Part shown: positions 5,541 through 12,927 of the stretch, piece after piece
Layout: each line of letters starts with the position of its first letter
Numbering within the stretch: position 1 is the first letter of the stretch
Assembly (NCBI GenBank): GCA_900313475.1
Contig: OMRJ01000197.1
Coordinates: 1-13,262 of the forward strand
Direction: 5' to 3'
Source of the DNA: an uncultured Eubacteriales bacterium
Lineage (GTDB): Bacteria > Bacillota > Clostridia > Oscillospirales > Acutalibacteraceae
DNA length: 13,262 nucleotides
The notes under the pieces: model-generated
Database searches by the model: none
Seen by the model: only the letters and a program-made list of their open reading frames with translations
What the model was told of the DNA's origin: nothing
Translations under genes and position numbers: made by a program

Positions 5541-6743
5541 TCAGAAGCTCTTTATTATTTTAACGAGAGCGTTTGACATTATGTCGAGCGCTTTTACCGG
5601 GATATATTCGCGTATACCGTGGAAATTCATGCCTCCCGTAGGCAGGTTCGGACAGGGGAGTCCCTGCCATGAGAGCAGTGCTCCGTCGGTGCCGCCTCTT
5701 ATCGGCAGGCATACAGGCTCAATGCCGCACTCGCGCAGCGCATTTTCGGCGCGTTCGATAAGGTGCATGTGCGGGAGTATTTTTTCTTTCATATTATAGT
5801 AGCTGTCTTTCAGTGACAGGACTGCGGTACCGCTGCCGTATTTGCAGTTGAGCTTATCGGTGAGTTCGGTTATAAAAGTCTTTTTTGCGGAAAACTTTGT
5901 CATGTCGTGGTCGCGGATTATAATGTGCAGACGGGCTTCGGTCATTGAAGCCGAAATGTCGCACACGTGATAAAAGCCCTCATAGCCATCTGTGTTTTCG
6001 GGGCGCTCATTTTCGGGAAGACTCATAACAAACTCACTTGCAATAAGCGCGGCGTTTTTCATTACGCCCTTTGCGGAACCGGGATGAACCCCCACGCCTT
6101 TGATGTTGATAACTGCATCGGCTGCATTGAAATTCTCATATTCTATTTCGTTTACGCGTCCGCCGTCAACGGTGTAGGCGAAGTCGCAGCCGAGTGAGTT
6201 GACGTCAAGTCCCTCGGCGCCGCGTCCTACCTCCTCGTCTGTCGTAAAAACAACCCTTATCTCGGTGTGGTCACTGCCGGACTTTATGAGTTTGTCGACT
6301 GCTGTCATAATTTCGGCAATACCCGCCTTGTCGTCTGCACCGAGAAGCGTTGTTCCGTCGGTCACCACAAGCTCCTCGCCGATATATTCCACGATTCCGG
6401 GGCACAGCTCCGGTGTCAGCGACACACTGTCGTTCAGCTTCATTTCGCCGCCGTTATACACCGCGATGCGCGGACGGACATTTTCGCCGGGAGCGTCGGG
6501 TGCGGTATCCATATGGGCGATAAGTCCGAGCACGGGCGCATTTTTAAGTCCTTTTGCGGGAAGTGTGGCTATAACGTTGCCGCAGCAGTCCGAGTGAACG
6601 TCCGTAAGTCCGAGTGAAATCAGCTCGTCCGACAGATATCTGCCGAGTGCATTCTGACGCTCCGTAGACGGAGATGTCTCGGATTCTTCGTCCGACGTCG
6701 TGTAAAAACCGACGTACTTTAAAAATCTTTCGAGAGCGTTCAT
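5541..6743 (-). CDS. pepT: Peptidase T (tripeptide aminopeptidase), M20B family
   Basis: A cytoplasmic zinc aminopeptidase that removes the N-terminal residue from tripeptides. At 400 residues it is close to the ~408 of the E. coli enzyme. The metal and catalytic motifs are in order and complete: AHMDTAPD (H77, D79), LGADDKAG (D137), TTDEEVG (E170/E171), TVDGG (D193) and MNFHG (H375). The segment IRGGTDGALLSWQGLPCPNL (348-367) is also typical of PepT. The start is the ATG at 6743, only 2 nt after the stop of the M28 peptidase gene, so translation is probably coupled. It is the last gene of the leftward operon, where it could finish degradation of peptides released by upstream peptidases. No damage is seen. 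Confidence 0.94.
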   Translation of the reverse strand: MNALERFLKYVGFYTTSDEESETSPSTERQNALGRYLSDELISLGLTDVHSDCCGNVIATLPAKGLKNAPVLGLIAHMDTAPDAPGENVRPRIAVYNGGEMKLNDSVSLTPELCPGIVEYIGEELVVTDGTTLLGADDKAGIAEIMTAVDKLIKSGSDHTEIRVVFTTDEEVGRGAEGLDVNSLGCDFAYTVDGGRVNEIEYENFNAADAVINIKGVGVHPGSAKGVMKNAALIASEFVMSLPENERPENTDGYEGFYHVCDISASMTEARLHIIIRDHDMTKFSAKKTFITELTDKLNCKYGSGTAVLSLKDSYYNMKEKILPHMHLIERAENALRECGIEPVCLPIRGGTDGALLSWQGLPCPNLPTGGMNFHGIREYIPVKALDIMSNALVKIIKSF

Positions 6744-6745
6744 AA

Positions 6746-7987
6746 TTACTCAAGTCCTTTTTCGTCAAAATCAAAAACTGTCTGAAGTGCTATTTCAACC
6801 GTTTTTTCTATTGTTGAGGGGACGAGATTGTCTGCAGTGTCGAGACGGGTGTGATAATATCTTGCGGGAGCGGGATCCATTGCCACAAAGCTTGCCGCTT
6901 TGCAGCCCGCCTGCGAAGCCGCCGCCGCGTCGGTGGAGCCGAGCGGAATTGCGCCGAACGGAACATCCTTGCCGCATTTTGCCGCCGCATTCTTTACAAG
7001 ATTGCATGCGTCAATGTCGTTTTTGACGAGTCCGTTTAGGTCTTTTGTGTATATCATCATATATTCTTCGTCACGGATGGTGTCAAATCCGACAAATACG
7101 GTTTCAACGCCGTCGTTGAGCAATTCGGGGTGAGCGGCAAAAAATGCCTTTGAGCCGCGCAGACCGCATTCCTCGCCGCCCGCGAGCATCGCGATGACTT
7201 CGGTGTTTTCAAATCGGATATCGTTGTCCGCAAGGAATTTCAGAACGGAGTTAGCAATATAGCAGCCCGAAAGATCGTCGCTTGCGCCGTCGACATGGCG
7301 GTTTTGATCGGTGAATTTGAAAAGTCCGGCAAAAGCGGGAACAAACGCAAGCTGACCGAGAGCAAGACCTTTTTTGAGTTTGCTGTTTTTCGACCTGAGC
7401 GAAACGGCGGTTGCGGCAATGTCATAGAATAGTCCCGCCACGGCATAGCCCGCCACGGTTACAACGCCCTTTGATCCGAGCTTATATGTATACGTCCATT
7501 CGGGCGCCGAATCGGTGTGTCCCGAAATGATTATGCGGCGCTTTGTTTCGCCCGATGCTTTTCTTACGGCTATAACGTTGCCCGACTGCTTCTTTTCGAA
7601 AAGAGGGTCGAGAGGCTGCTTGTAAAGCCCGAATTCGCCGACTACGCTTGCAAGCGCAGCGCCGAGCAGCGGTACCGAAGCGGCTGCCGCTTTGTTCTTT
7701 TTGAAAGCTCCCGCGAGGTTTGCGGCGGTGGATGCAAGCAGCATTCCGCCGGCAATGGGCACGAACGACATAAATGCCTTCGGGTGTGCGTCAAAAGTTT
7801 CGCGCGTTACGGAATCGGCGTAGTTCTTAAGCTGTTCGCCCATGTATTCCTGCGCTTTTTTCTCGCTTTCGCTTCCGCATTCGCGCGGACCGTATTCGCT
7901 GCATATGTGTGTTATGTTCTTTACGGAGTATTCCGCATAAGAACCGAGCTGTTCTTTGGCGTTTGCCAAAATGTTTCTGAAATCCAT
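6746..7987 (-). CDS. M28 family zinc peptidase with hydrophobic segments, 413 aa
   Basis: A peptidase of the M28 (aminopeptidase Y/S type) family. The zinc-site motifs are present in order: SGHTDSAPEW (H157, D159), DGASDDLSG (D237 or D238), AGGEECGLRGS (E272/E273), GFDTI (D302) and YYHTRLDTADN (H379). It has no signal peptide, but four hydrophobic stretches are seen (about 71-94, 102-119, 174-196 and 208-223), so it is probably membrane-associated, with the first zinc ligand between the second and third segments. The start is taken as the ATG at 7987 with AAAGGA upstream; an in-frame extension to 8116 would run into the preceding gene. It lies 55 nt after the dockerin gene and 2 nt before pepT. 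Substrate and the side of the membrane are unknown. Confidence 0.85.
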   Translation of the reverse strand: MDFRNILANAKEQLGSYAEYSVKNITHICSEYGPRECGSESEKKAQEYMGEQLKNYADSVTRETFDAHPKAFMSFVPIAGGMLLASTAANLAGAFKKNKAAAASVPLLGAALASVVGEFGLYKQPLDPLFEKKQSGNVIAVRKASGETKRRIIISGHTDSAPEWTYTYKLGSKGVVTVAGYAVAGLFYDIAATAVSLRSKNSKLKKGLALGQLAFVPAFAGLFKFTDQNRHVDGASDDLSGCYIANSVLKFLADNDIRFENTEVIAMLAGGEECGLRGSKAFFAAHPELLNDGVETVFVGFDTIRDEEYMMIYTKDLNGLVKNDIDACNLVKNAAAKCGKDVPFGAIPLGSTDAAAASQAGCKAASFVAMDPAPARYYHTRLDTADNLVPSTIEKTVEIALQTVFDFDEKGLE

Positions 7988-8042
7988 TTGTGTATATTCC
8001 TTTCCCTTAGAATATTGGTTTTTTTTGTGTCGATTTTTTTCT

Positions 8043-9563
8043 TCAGTTTTCGCGCGGACGCAGGTATTCCGCTCCGTACAATTCGCCGCACTCCGCGCAT
8101 CTCCTGCGGCATACATTGAAGCCTTTGTCCGGTACTTCCTCGATCAGCACTTCTTCTCCCGGGGTGTGTCCCTTTGCTTCACCGAACGGAACGGTGTTCT
8201 CTTTATCGCAGTAATCGCATACATAAATGTATTTGCCGGCGGACGTGCAGGTCGGTTCGACCGTTGCCGCAAGGTGATACATATGCCCCTGTTTGTCGAC
8301 GGGTATTTCTTTTTCCTCAAGAATTGCGCTGCACAAAACGCAGTACAGAACTTTCTTGCCTGCCGAAACGCATGTCGCGTGCTCTGTTACCGTCCAGTCC
8401 GTTGCCTTTGTGTGCGGAGTTTTCGGAATGACCGTAGTGTAGCCGTGCCCGCATTCGGCGCATGTACCTTTTCTGTAGCCTTCTTTAGAGCAGGTCGCAG
8501 CCATAATTTCTTCGGAGCCGATCGGGGTGTGGTCAAGCTTGGGAATCGTTACCCAAACAAGGTCGCGACAGGTGCTGCATGTATAATGGGCTTTTCCCTC
8601 ATGCTCGCACGTTGCCGGCTCGTCGAGCACATATGTGCCCTCAGTGCGGACATGTTCCTTCTTCGGTGTGATTTCTTCATCAAGAAGCTTGCCGCAGCGG
8701 GTGCACACTTTTATTTGCCTGCCCTCCGTTTTGCATGATACCGTGCTCATGGGGCGCCATCTCGATTTTTTGTGTCCGAGGGCGGGAATTGTTTCGGGTT
8801 TTTCGTCCGATTTAACGCCGCACACGGTGCAAACTTTGATTCTTTCACCGTCTTCGGTGCAGGTGGCTTTCTTGAGGGTCACGGATCTGAAATTGTGATG
8901 TCCGACAGGTTCGATAGGAATCTCTTTTGTCGCGCCGCAGTTTTTGCACGTGAGGGTTGAATTGATCTTTTTCAGGCACGATTCCGTCACGCCCTCCCAT
9001 TCGTGGGGTACGGTGGGTACTGTGACGGTATCCATAAGCTTATCGCAGAATTTGCAGCGGTATTCATATTCTCCCGTCTGTGTGCATGTGGCTTTCCTGA
9101 CGATTTTACGCGCCCCCGCAACGTGTCCGGGGTTCGGCAGCACAGTGTATTCATAGATCTTTCCGCAGTGTGCGCAAAGGAACGCGCCTTTGCCGTTCCG
9201 GGCGCAGGTCGCTTCGGTGAGCGTCAGCACTTCTCCTTTTGAGTGCGTCGCACGGGATTCAAGTCCCACTGCGATGCGAAGTGCGTCGCGCGCGTCGTCA
9301 ACACCTATTTTTCCGTCGGCATTGACGTCGTATGCTCCGATACCGTCGTCTTCAATTTCGTCAATACCGACAGCGGCACGAAGAATCTTTCTTGCGTCAC
9401 CGACCGTAACGGCTCCGTCGCCGTCGGTATCGGCACAGACGCTGCAATAGCTGCTGCTCTCCGCTTCTTCATATTTATGCTCCGTTTGAGCCGCCGCGGC
9501 GGAAATGACCGCCGAAACGGTGAGAAGAAATGACAGAAGTGCGATTGTAATGATTTTTTTCAT
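8043..9563 (-). CDS. Secreted dockerin protein with Cys-x-x-Cys repeats, 506 aa
   Basis: A secreted protein with a signal peptide (MKKIITIALLSFLLTVSA..., probable cleavage after the AAAA near residue 25). Residues 43-101 form a type I dockerin: two calcium-binding repeats, DTDGDGAVTVGDARKILRAA and DVNADGKIGVDDARDALRIA. Dockerins usually plug proteins into cohesin-bearing scaffolds; here the module is N-terminal. The rest (107-506) is about nine tandem ~40-residue repeats with the pattern ATC-x-x-x-G-x5-C-x-x-C-G, then ...P-x-x-x-H, plus a degenerate last copy. No catalytic domain is present. The repeats may form small zinc-ribbon-like or disulfide-linked modules. The start is the ATG at 9563, 8 residues after strong GGGAGGA; an upstream in-frame ATG at 9605 would spoil the signal peptide. 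It lies 17 nt after the oxidoreductase gene. Its role may be adhesion, spacing or display; this is inference. Confidence 0.85.
   Translation of the reverse strand: MKKIITIALLSFLLTVSAVISAAAAQTEHKYEEAESSSYCSVCADTDGDGAVTVGDARKILRAAVGIDEIEDDGIGAYDVNADGKIGVDDARDALRIAVGLESRATHSKGEVLTLTEATCARNGKGAFLCAHCGKIYEYTVLPNPGHVAGARKIVRKATCTQTGEYEYRCKFCDKLMDTVTVPTVPHEWEGVTESCLKKINSTLTCKNCGATKEIPIEPVGHHNFRSVTLKKATCTEDGERIKVCTVCGVKSDEKPETIPALGHKKSRWRPMSTVSCKTEGRQIKVCTRCGKLLDEEITPKKEHVRTEGTYVLDEPATCEHEGKAHYTCSTCRDLVWVTIPKLDHTPIGSEEIMAATCSKEGYRKGTCAECGHGYTTVIPKTPHTKATDWTVTEHATCVSAGKKVLYCVLCSAILEEKEIPVDKQGHMYHLAATVEPTCTSAGKYIYVCDYCDKENTVPFGEAKGHTPGEEVLIEEVPDKGFNVCRRRCAECGELYGAEYLRPREN
8046..9245 (-). repeat. Tandem ~40-residue CxxC protein repeats
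   Basis: About nine tandem coding repeats plus one degenerate copy at the C-terminal end. Each has an ATC or similar Cys, a Gly five to seven residues before a CxxC(G) pair, an I/V-P step and a closing His, for example YRCKFCDK, VCTVCGVK, VCTRCGKL, TCSTCRDL, TCAECGHG and VCDYCDKE. Copies differ in sequence at the DNA level, so the array is old rather than recently expanded. The regular C/C/C/H pattern suggests metal binding or paired disulfides. Confidence 0.8.
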
Positions 9564-9580
9564 GGTTTCCTCCCGTTTTT

Positions 9581-10891
9581 TCAGCTTTCGTATTTTTGTG
9601 CCCACTCGGCAAAATCCTTTTCATTGTACGCAGGCGGAATCGCTTCCGCGGCACGGATGCGCCGTGCGCCTGTTTTTATCGCTGACAAAAGCGACGGCAG
9701 CAGCTCGTGCGCTTTCGGCAGCGCGGTTTTGAGCTTTGAGAGAACATAGCGCACCGTAACGCTTACGTCGCCGTCCGCCATTGCGATCTCCTTTTCCGTT
9801 ATCAGCTTGCTTTCGAGAAAATAGTCGACGGTTTCGGGCGAAAAATGTGTTAAAAAGCTGCGCGCAGCGTCTATAATTACAAATTTATTTCCGAGCATCG
9901 TAAAATAACGGTACTGGTAGCTCCACAGGTTCTCCGTTGTAAAAACTCCGTCCTTTATCGACAGCACCGTGTTTGCAAGCAGCTTGCCCGCCTTCAGCGA
10001 CAGCTCTATTCCGCTGCCCTTGAGCGGAACTGTCATGCCGGCACTGTCGCCGACCGCCGCATAGCCGTTGCAGACTATTTTCGGAAGCGTGGAGCGAATC
10101 GGAATAACTTCCGTCGTGCCGCCTCTCAAAAGCTCGTTTCCGATGAACGGATATTCTTCGCGGAAATCCTTGAGTGCGCTTTCGATCTCTCCATCGTCAA
10201 ACGGCGAAAATTTACCGATCAGAATATCGACGCATTTGTCTTTTGTTATAACCCAGTCCATTCCGGGGCGCCCCATGTGATAAAAATGCACGGCATACGG
10301 AGGGTCAAGCATTGTATTATCCGTTTTGTCAAAAAACGCGCGGTGTATGCTTATCATGTCGTCCTCCGATATCTCGTTTATGATTCCGAGTCTTTCGGGC
10401 AGAGAACGGCGGACGGGAGAGTTGACGCCCGCGCCGTCTATGATGAGGTCGGCAAAAACGACTTTTTCCTTTTCACCGTCGGCGATGCGTATGCCGATAA
10501 CATCATTGTCCGCAGTCACCGCGCCGCACACCGCAGCTCCGAAAACAAATTTAACACCGACCTTTTTTGCCTCGGCGATAAGATGACGCAGCAGCCCTTT
10601 TCTGTCAACATAGACAGCGGTGCCTTCCGGATCCTTTTCGGGTCCTATAAGCGTTACGGTTTTTGCGGGGTTCGTGAAGCTCATTTGAAGCGACGGTTCG
10701 CATATGTATTTCGGAGGATGGGGGATTCCGGCAAAATCAAAAGCCGTGAGGTCGACGGAATCCACCCAGTCGTGTCCCGCTTCTTCTTCCGTTTTCTTTT
10801 CATATACGGTTACGTCACAGCCGTTTCTTGCGAGATTTATTGCAGCGCTCAATGCTCCGTGGCCTGCTCCTGCCGCTATGATTTTTTTCAT
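9581..10891 (-). CDS. FAD-dependent oxidoreductase, geranylgeranyl-reductase/FixC-like, 436 aa
   Basis: A flavoprotein of the GR2-type family to which geranylgeranyl reductases and FixC belong. The N-terminal Rossmann motif is seen as GAGHGALSAA (8-17) with the ribose-binding acid at E31 (VYEKK); IDGAGVNSPVR (151-161) and AAVGDSAGMTVPLKGSGIE (278-296) are the second and third FAD motifs. Its length suits the family. The substrate cannot be told: polyprenyl reduction, quinone-linked oxidation and ring hydroxylation are all possible in this superfamily. The start ATG at 10891 overlaps the stop of the adaptor-like gene by the ATGA arrangement, with GAGGAG upstream, so the two are probably translated together. 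Confidence 0.8.
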   Translation of the reverse strand: MKKIIAAGAGHGALSAAINLARNGCDVTVYEKKTEEEAGHDWVDSVDLTAFDFAGIPHPPKYICEPSLQMSFTNPAKTVTLIGPEKDPEGTAVYVDRKGLLRHLIAEAKKVGVKFVFGAAVCGAVTADNDVIGIRIADGEKEKVVFADLIIDGAGVNSPVRRSLPERLGIINEISEDDMISIHRAFFDKTDNTMLDPPYAVHFYHMGRPGMDWVITKDKCVDILIGKFSPFDDGEIESALKDFREEYPFIGNELLRGGTTEVIPIRSTLPKIVCNGYAAVGDSAGMTVPLKGSGIELSLKAGKLLANTVLSIKDGVFTTENLWSYQYRYFTMLGNKFVIIDAARSFLTHFSPETVDYFLESKLITEKEIAMADGDVSVTVRYVLSKLKTALPKAHELLPSLLSAIKTGARRIRAAEAIPPAYNEKDFAEWAQKYES

Positions 10892-11862
10892 GATGTTGTC
10901 GTCTCCTCTCTGCCCTCCGGCGAGATGACTTTAACCTTTTGACCTTCCGTGAGAGGACGCTCCGCAGTGTCCGTCACCGTTTTGTATACCGTTTTTTCGT
11001 TTTTCTTCAATCCGCCTATTACCGCGGTGCAGCCGTTTGCCGAAAGCGACACGGTTACATATTTTTTAGCAAGTGTTTTTCCGAAACTGCTTACCGTCCA
11101 GACAAAAGCTCCGTTGCTGTCGCGGTAAATGCACTCGTTCGGCACAAAGGTGACGTCGTTGACTTCCGCGGTTATGATGCATACCGACAGCACCGTTCCG
11201 TCCGCTTCGTTCATAGGCGCGTCCGGCTTTACATATATAAAAATGTTTGACGCCGCAGAAAGTGTTTTGTCCGTGAGCGCCGATCCGACCGAGTCTGTCA
11301 AAGCCGTATCGGCACTTTCCTCCGCTATGTCCGTGACGTGCGCTTCATACACTTTGCCGTCGCTGTTTGTTATCATTGCGGTTTGCCCTGTTTTGATTCC
11401 GTTGAGATCATATGAGTTTTCGGGAATAACCGCATAAGTCGCTATCGGGTTTTTGCCTGTCGCCGCAGTAACTACCGCCGCCTGTGATTCGTATGTACTG
11501 CGTACCGCGCCTACCGTAACGGTGTACAGCTCTACCGTTGGACGCTTGGAATTTTCGACCGCCGTTTTGACCGCAAACACCGCAATTACCGCCGCCGCGA
11601 TAACAGCCGCCGCCGTTATCATCCTGCGCCTGCGAAGCCGGCGCTTTTTAGCGGCATTGCCGCGGCGCCTTACCGTGCGTTGCTTTTTGAGCAGCTCCTC
11701 CTTTGTTGTCTGTTCCGTAAAAATAATACCGCGTCTGTCCTGAGGACGATCGGTTTTTCTTGCCTCCGGTTTGTCAAGAAGTCTGTCCGGTATGTCACTG
11801 TCGTTTACATTGAATACTCCCGATATGTCGGGAAGTCCGGAGCCGCTTTTTTTTTCATCCAT
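10888..11862 (-). CDS. Membrane-anchored adaptor-like protein (HlyD/RND-adaptor C-terminal features), 324 aa
   Basis: A protein with a polar, cytoplasmic N-terminal part (1-70), a strongly basic patch KKRRLRRRR (72-80) and one membrane span (81-99), so the remainder is outside. The C-terminal 200 residues are beta-rich and resemble the end of membrane-fusion/RND adaptor proteins: NSYDLNGIKTGQTAMI (149-164), VTFVPNECIY (237-246) and LKKNEKTVYKTV...GQKVKVI (285-313). No long coiled coil or biotinyl-lipoyl pair is obvious, and no cognate ABC or RND transporter is nearby. The start is placed at the ATG 11862, because the in-frame extension to 12156 would overlap the divergent lipoprotein gene and has no family features; the GGTGAGAG before it is a modest ribosome binding site. 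It is the first gene of the five-gene operon. Confidence 0.7.
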   Translation of the reverse strand: MDEKKSGSGLPDISGVFNVNDSDIPDRLLDKPEARKTDRPQDRRGIIFTEQTTKEELLKKQRTVRRRGNAAKKRRLRRRRMITAAAVIAAAVIAVFAVKTAVENSKRPTVELYTVTVGAVRSTYESQAAVVTAATGKNPIATYAVIPENSYDLNGIKTGQTAMITNSDGKVYEAHVTDIAEESADTALTDSVGSALTDKTLSAASNIFIYVKPDAPMNEADGTVLSVCIITAEVNDVTFVPNECIYRDSNGAFVWTVSSFGKTLAKKYVTVSLSANGCTAVIGGLKKNEKTVYKTVTDTAERPLTEGQKVKVISPEGREETTTS

Positions 11863-11969
11863 TGCTCTCACCGCATTCCGTCTCGTTGTTCTGTTTCTTA
11901 TTATAATACATAAATATGAAAATAGGAATAACATTTTAAAAAAAAACTGTTTCGTGGGAAGGAAAATAT
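11863..11969. promoter_or_regulatory. Divergent promoter region between the adaptor-like operon and the lipoprotein gene
   Basis: This 107-bp AT-rich gap must drive both directions. TATAAT is present on the rightward strand at 11902-11907 and on the leftward strand at 11905..11900, overlapping because TATTATAATA is nearly palindromic. No good -35 box at 16-18 bp was found for either; TTCCTA (11928..11923) is the best leftward one. Overlapping -10 boxes would make the two promoters compete. Confidence 0.35.
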
Positions 11970-12488
11970 ATGAAAAAAAGCTATAAATCGGTTCTGTTAT
12001 TTTTTGTTTTGCTGTTTTCGCTGTCGGGTCTTGTCGGATGCACGCGGGATGAACGCATAAATGCCGCCGAATTTGAGCGCCGTCTGACAAAGTATGACGA
12101 GAGGTGCGCTTTTTTTGACGGTGAGGTCTTTTACCGCAAACCGACATATTATACATACTATTCTTTCGCGTGCGAACGCGATGTGCTTTTGACGGTCAGG
12201 CATGATAAATACGGGCGTGTCGACCGCGTGACGGTGACTGCCGACGCGGAATCGGCAGCCGATATCAACGGAGCTTTTGCGCTTGTCTGCAGTGCGGCGG
12301 CGTATGCGCTTTTGCCGTCGGACTGTGATATTGCGTCGGTCTTAAGCGCAGCCGGACTGTTTGATGTGTCTTCGGCAGATAATGCGGGTTTTTCGGAATT
12401 TACCGCCGGCAAAACATCTTTTTGGGTTTTTCGCGGCAGGGGATCGGTAACTTTTGCGGCGGACGTTAATAAAAAGCCGGAGAATTGA
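11970..12488 (+). CDS. Small lipoprotein of unknown function, 172 aa
   Basis: A predicted lipoprotein: MKKSYKS, a hydrophobic core and the lipobox LVGC with the lipidated cysteine at residue 24. The mature part (24-172) begins with a charged stretch (CTRDERINAAEFERRLTKYD) and then mixed polar and aromatic segments, including EVFYRKPTYYTYYSFACERD (51-70). I do not recognise the family. The ATG at 11970 follows GGGAAGGA. It is divergent from the adaptor-like gene and appears to be a single-gene unit; a weak 8-bp AT-rich inverted repeat at 12542-12549/12560-12567 may mark its end. The export prediction is strong, the function is open. Confidence 0.8.
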   Translation: MKKSYKSVLLFFVLLFSLSGLVGCTRDERINAAEFERRLTKYDERCAFFDGEVFYRKPTYYTYYSFACERDVLLTVRHDKYGRVDRVTVTADAESAADINGAFALVCSAAAYALLPSDCDIASVLSAAGLFDVSSADNAGFSEFTAGKTSFWVFRGRGSVTFAADVNKKPEN

Positions 12489-12891
12489 ACAGCTTAAAAC
12501 AATCAATAAATATTCGAATCCGAAAACACACACGCAATGTATACAAATAGTATTTTTAATATTTGTACAATATGACTGTATATTTGTGAAAAATGACGGG
12601 CAAACGCCGCCGTGATTACATACAAAAAATCGGATTTGTCTTGATTTTCGGCTGTGTTCAAATACATTTTTTTCGGTTTTTTATTCTTCATTTTCTTGAC
12701 TTTCACCATATATATTGTTAAAATATTAGTTGTTGCGGATATGAATCCGTTATGCGGCACTCCCGGATGCGTGTCATTTTTTATTAAAAAATTTTTTCGG
12801 TGTTTTTTGCAGGTTTCCGTATGCGGCGGCGGAGATAAAATGCTTTGCGAAAACAGTCGCCCGATATTCCGAAAAAAATTTGAAAAAACTG
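12489..12891. other. Gene-free AT-rich stretch downstream of the lipoprotein gene
   Basis: No convincing gene was found in these ~400 bp. Contents: a perfect 8-bp inverted repeat TACAAATA/TATTTGTA (12542-12549 and 12560-12567); a 6-bp repeat AAAATC/GATTTT around 12627-12649; a good rightward promoter (12696-12724); and, about 20 nt downstream of its predicted start, a small hairpin GGCAC/GTGTC (near 12756-12775) followed by ATTTTTTATT. The last could end a very short transcript or be read through into the downstream leader. Confidence 0.5.
12696..12724 (+). promoter_or_regulatory. Rightward promoter without an adjacent gene
   Basis: TTGACT (12696-12701, 5 of 6 consensus) and TAAAAT (12719-12724, 5 of 6) are separated by exactly 17 bp. 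Predicted start near 12731. The nearest downstream gene is the partial one at 13242, so this is either the outer of two tandem promoters for that operon or the promoter of a short non-coding RNA. Confidence 0.6.
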
Positions 12892-12920
12892 TTGCAATTC
12901 CCGAACGGGTATGATATAGT
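12892..12920 (+). promoter_or_regulatory. Extended -10 promoter of the presumed rpsJ operon
   Basis: TTGCAA (12892-12897), 17 bp, then TATAGT (12915-12920), preceded by TG at the extended -10 position (TGATATAGT). The spacer contains the small palindrome CCCGAACGGG (12900-12909), a possible operator. Predicted start near 12927, about 315 nt before the ATG at 13242. Confidence 0.6.
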
Positions 12921-12927
12921 ATACGGG

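Noticed and set aside
7988..8116. N-terminal extension of the M28 peptidase gene to 8116
   Set aside because: It would overlap the end of the dockerin gene, its residues look non-coding, and a good ribosome binding site precedes the ATG at 7987.
7517..8119. 200-codon plus-strand frame rich in Phe and Arg
   Set aside because: Antisense shadow of the M28 peptidase gene, without a start signal or coherent protein features.
8046..9245. CRISPR-like or DNA-level repeat array
   Set aside because: The periodicity is at the protein level only; DNA copies are diverged and have no spacer pattern.
11863..12156. N-terminal extension of the adaptor-like gene to 12156
   Set aside because: It would run through the divergent promoter region and into the lipoprotein gene on the other strand; the added residues have no family features.
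12503..12760. 85-codon frame on the minus strand
   Set aside because: AT-driven composition, no ribosome binding site, no recognisable features.
12654..12914. 86-codon frame on the plus strand
   Set aside because: It starts at a GTG without a ribosome binding site, covers both rightward promoters, and its hydrophobic start is a by-product of T-rich sequence.
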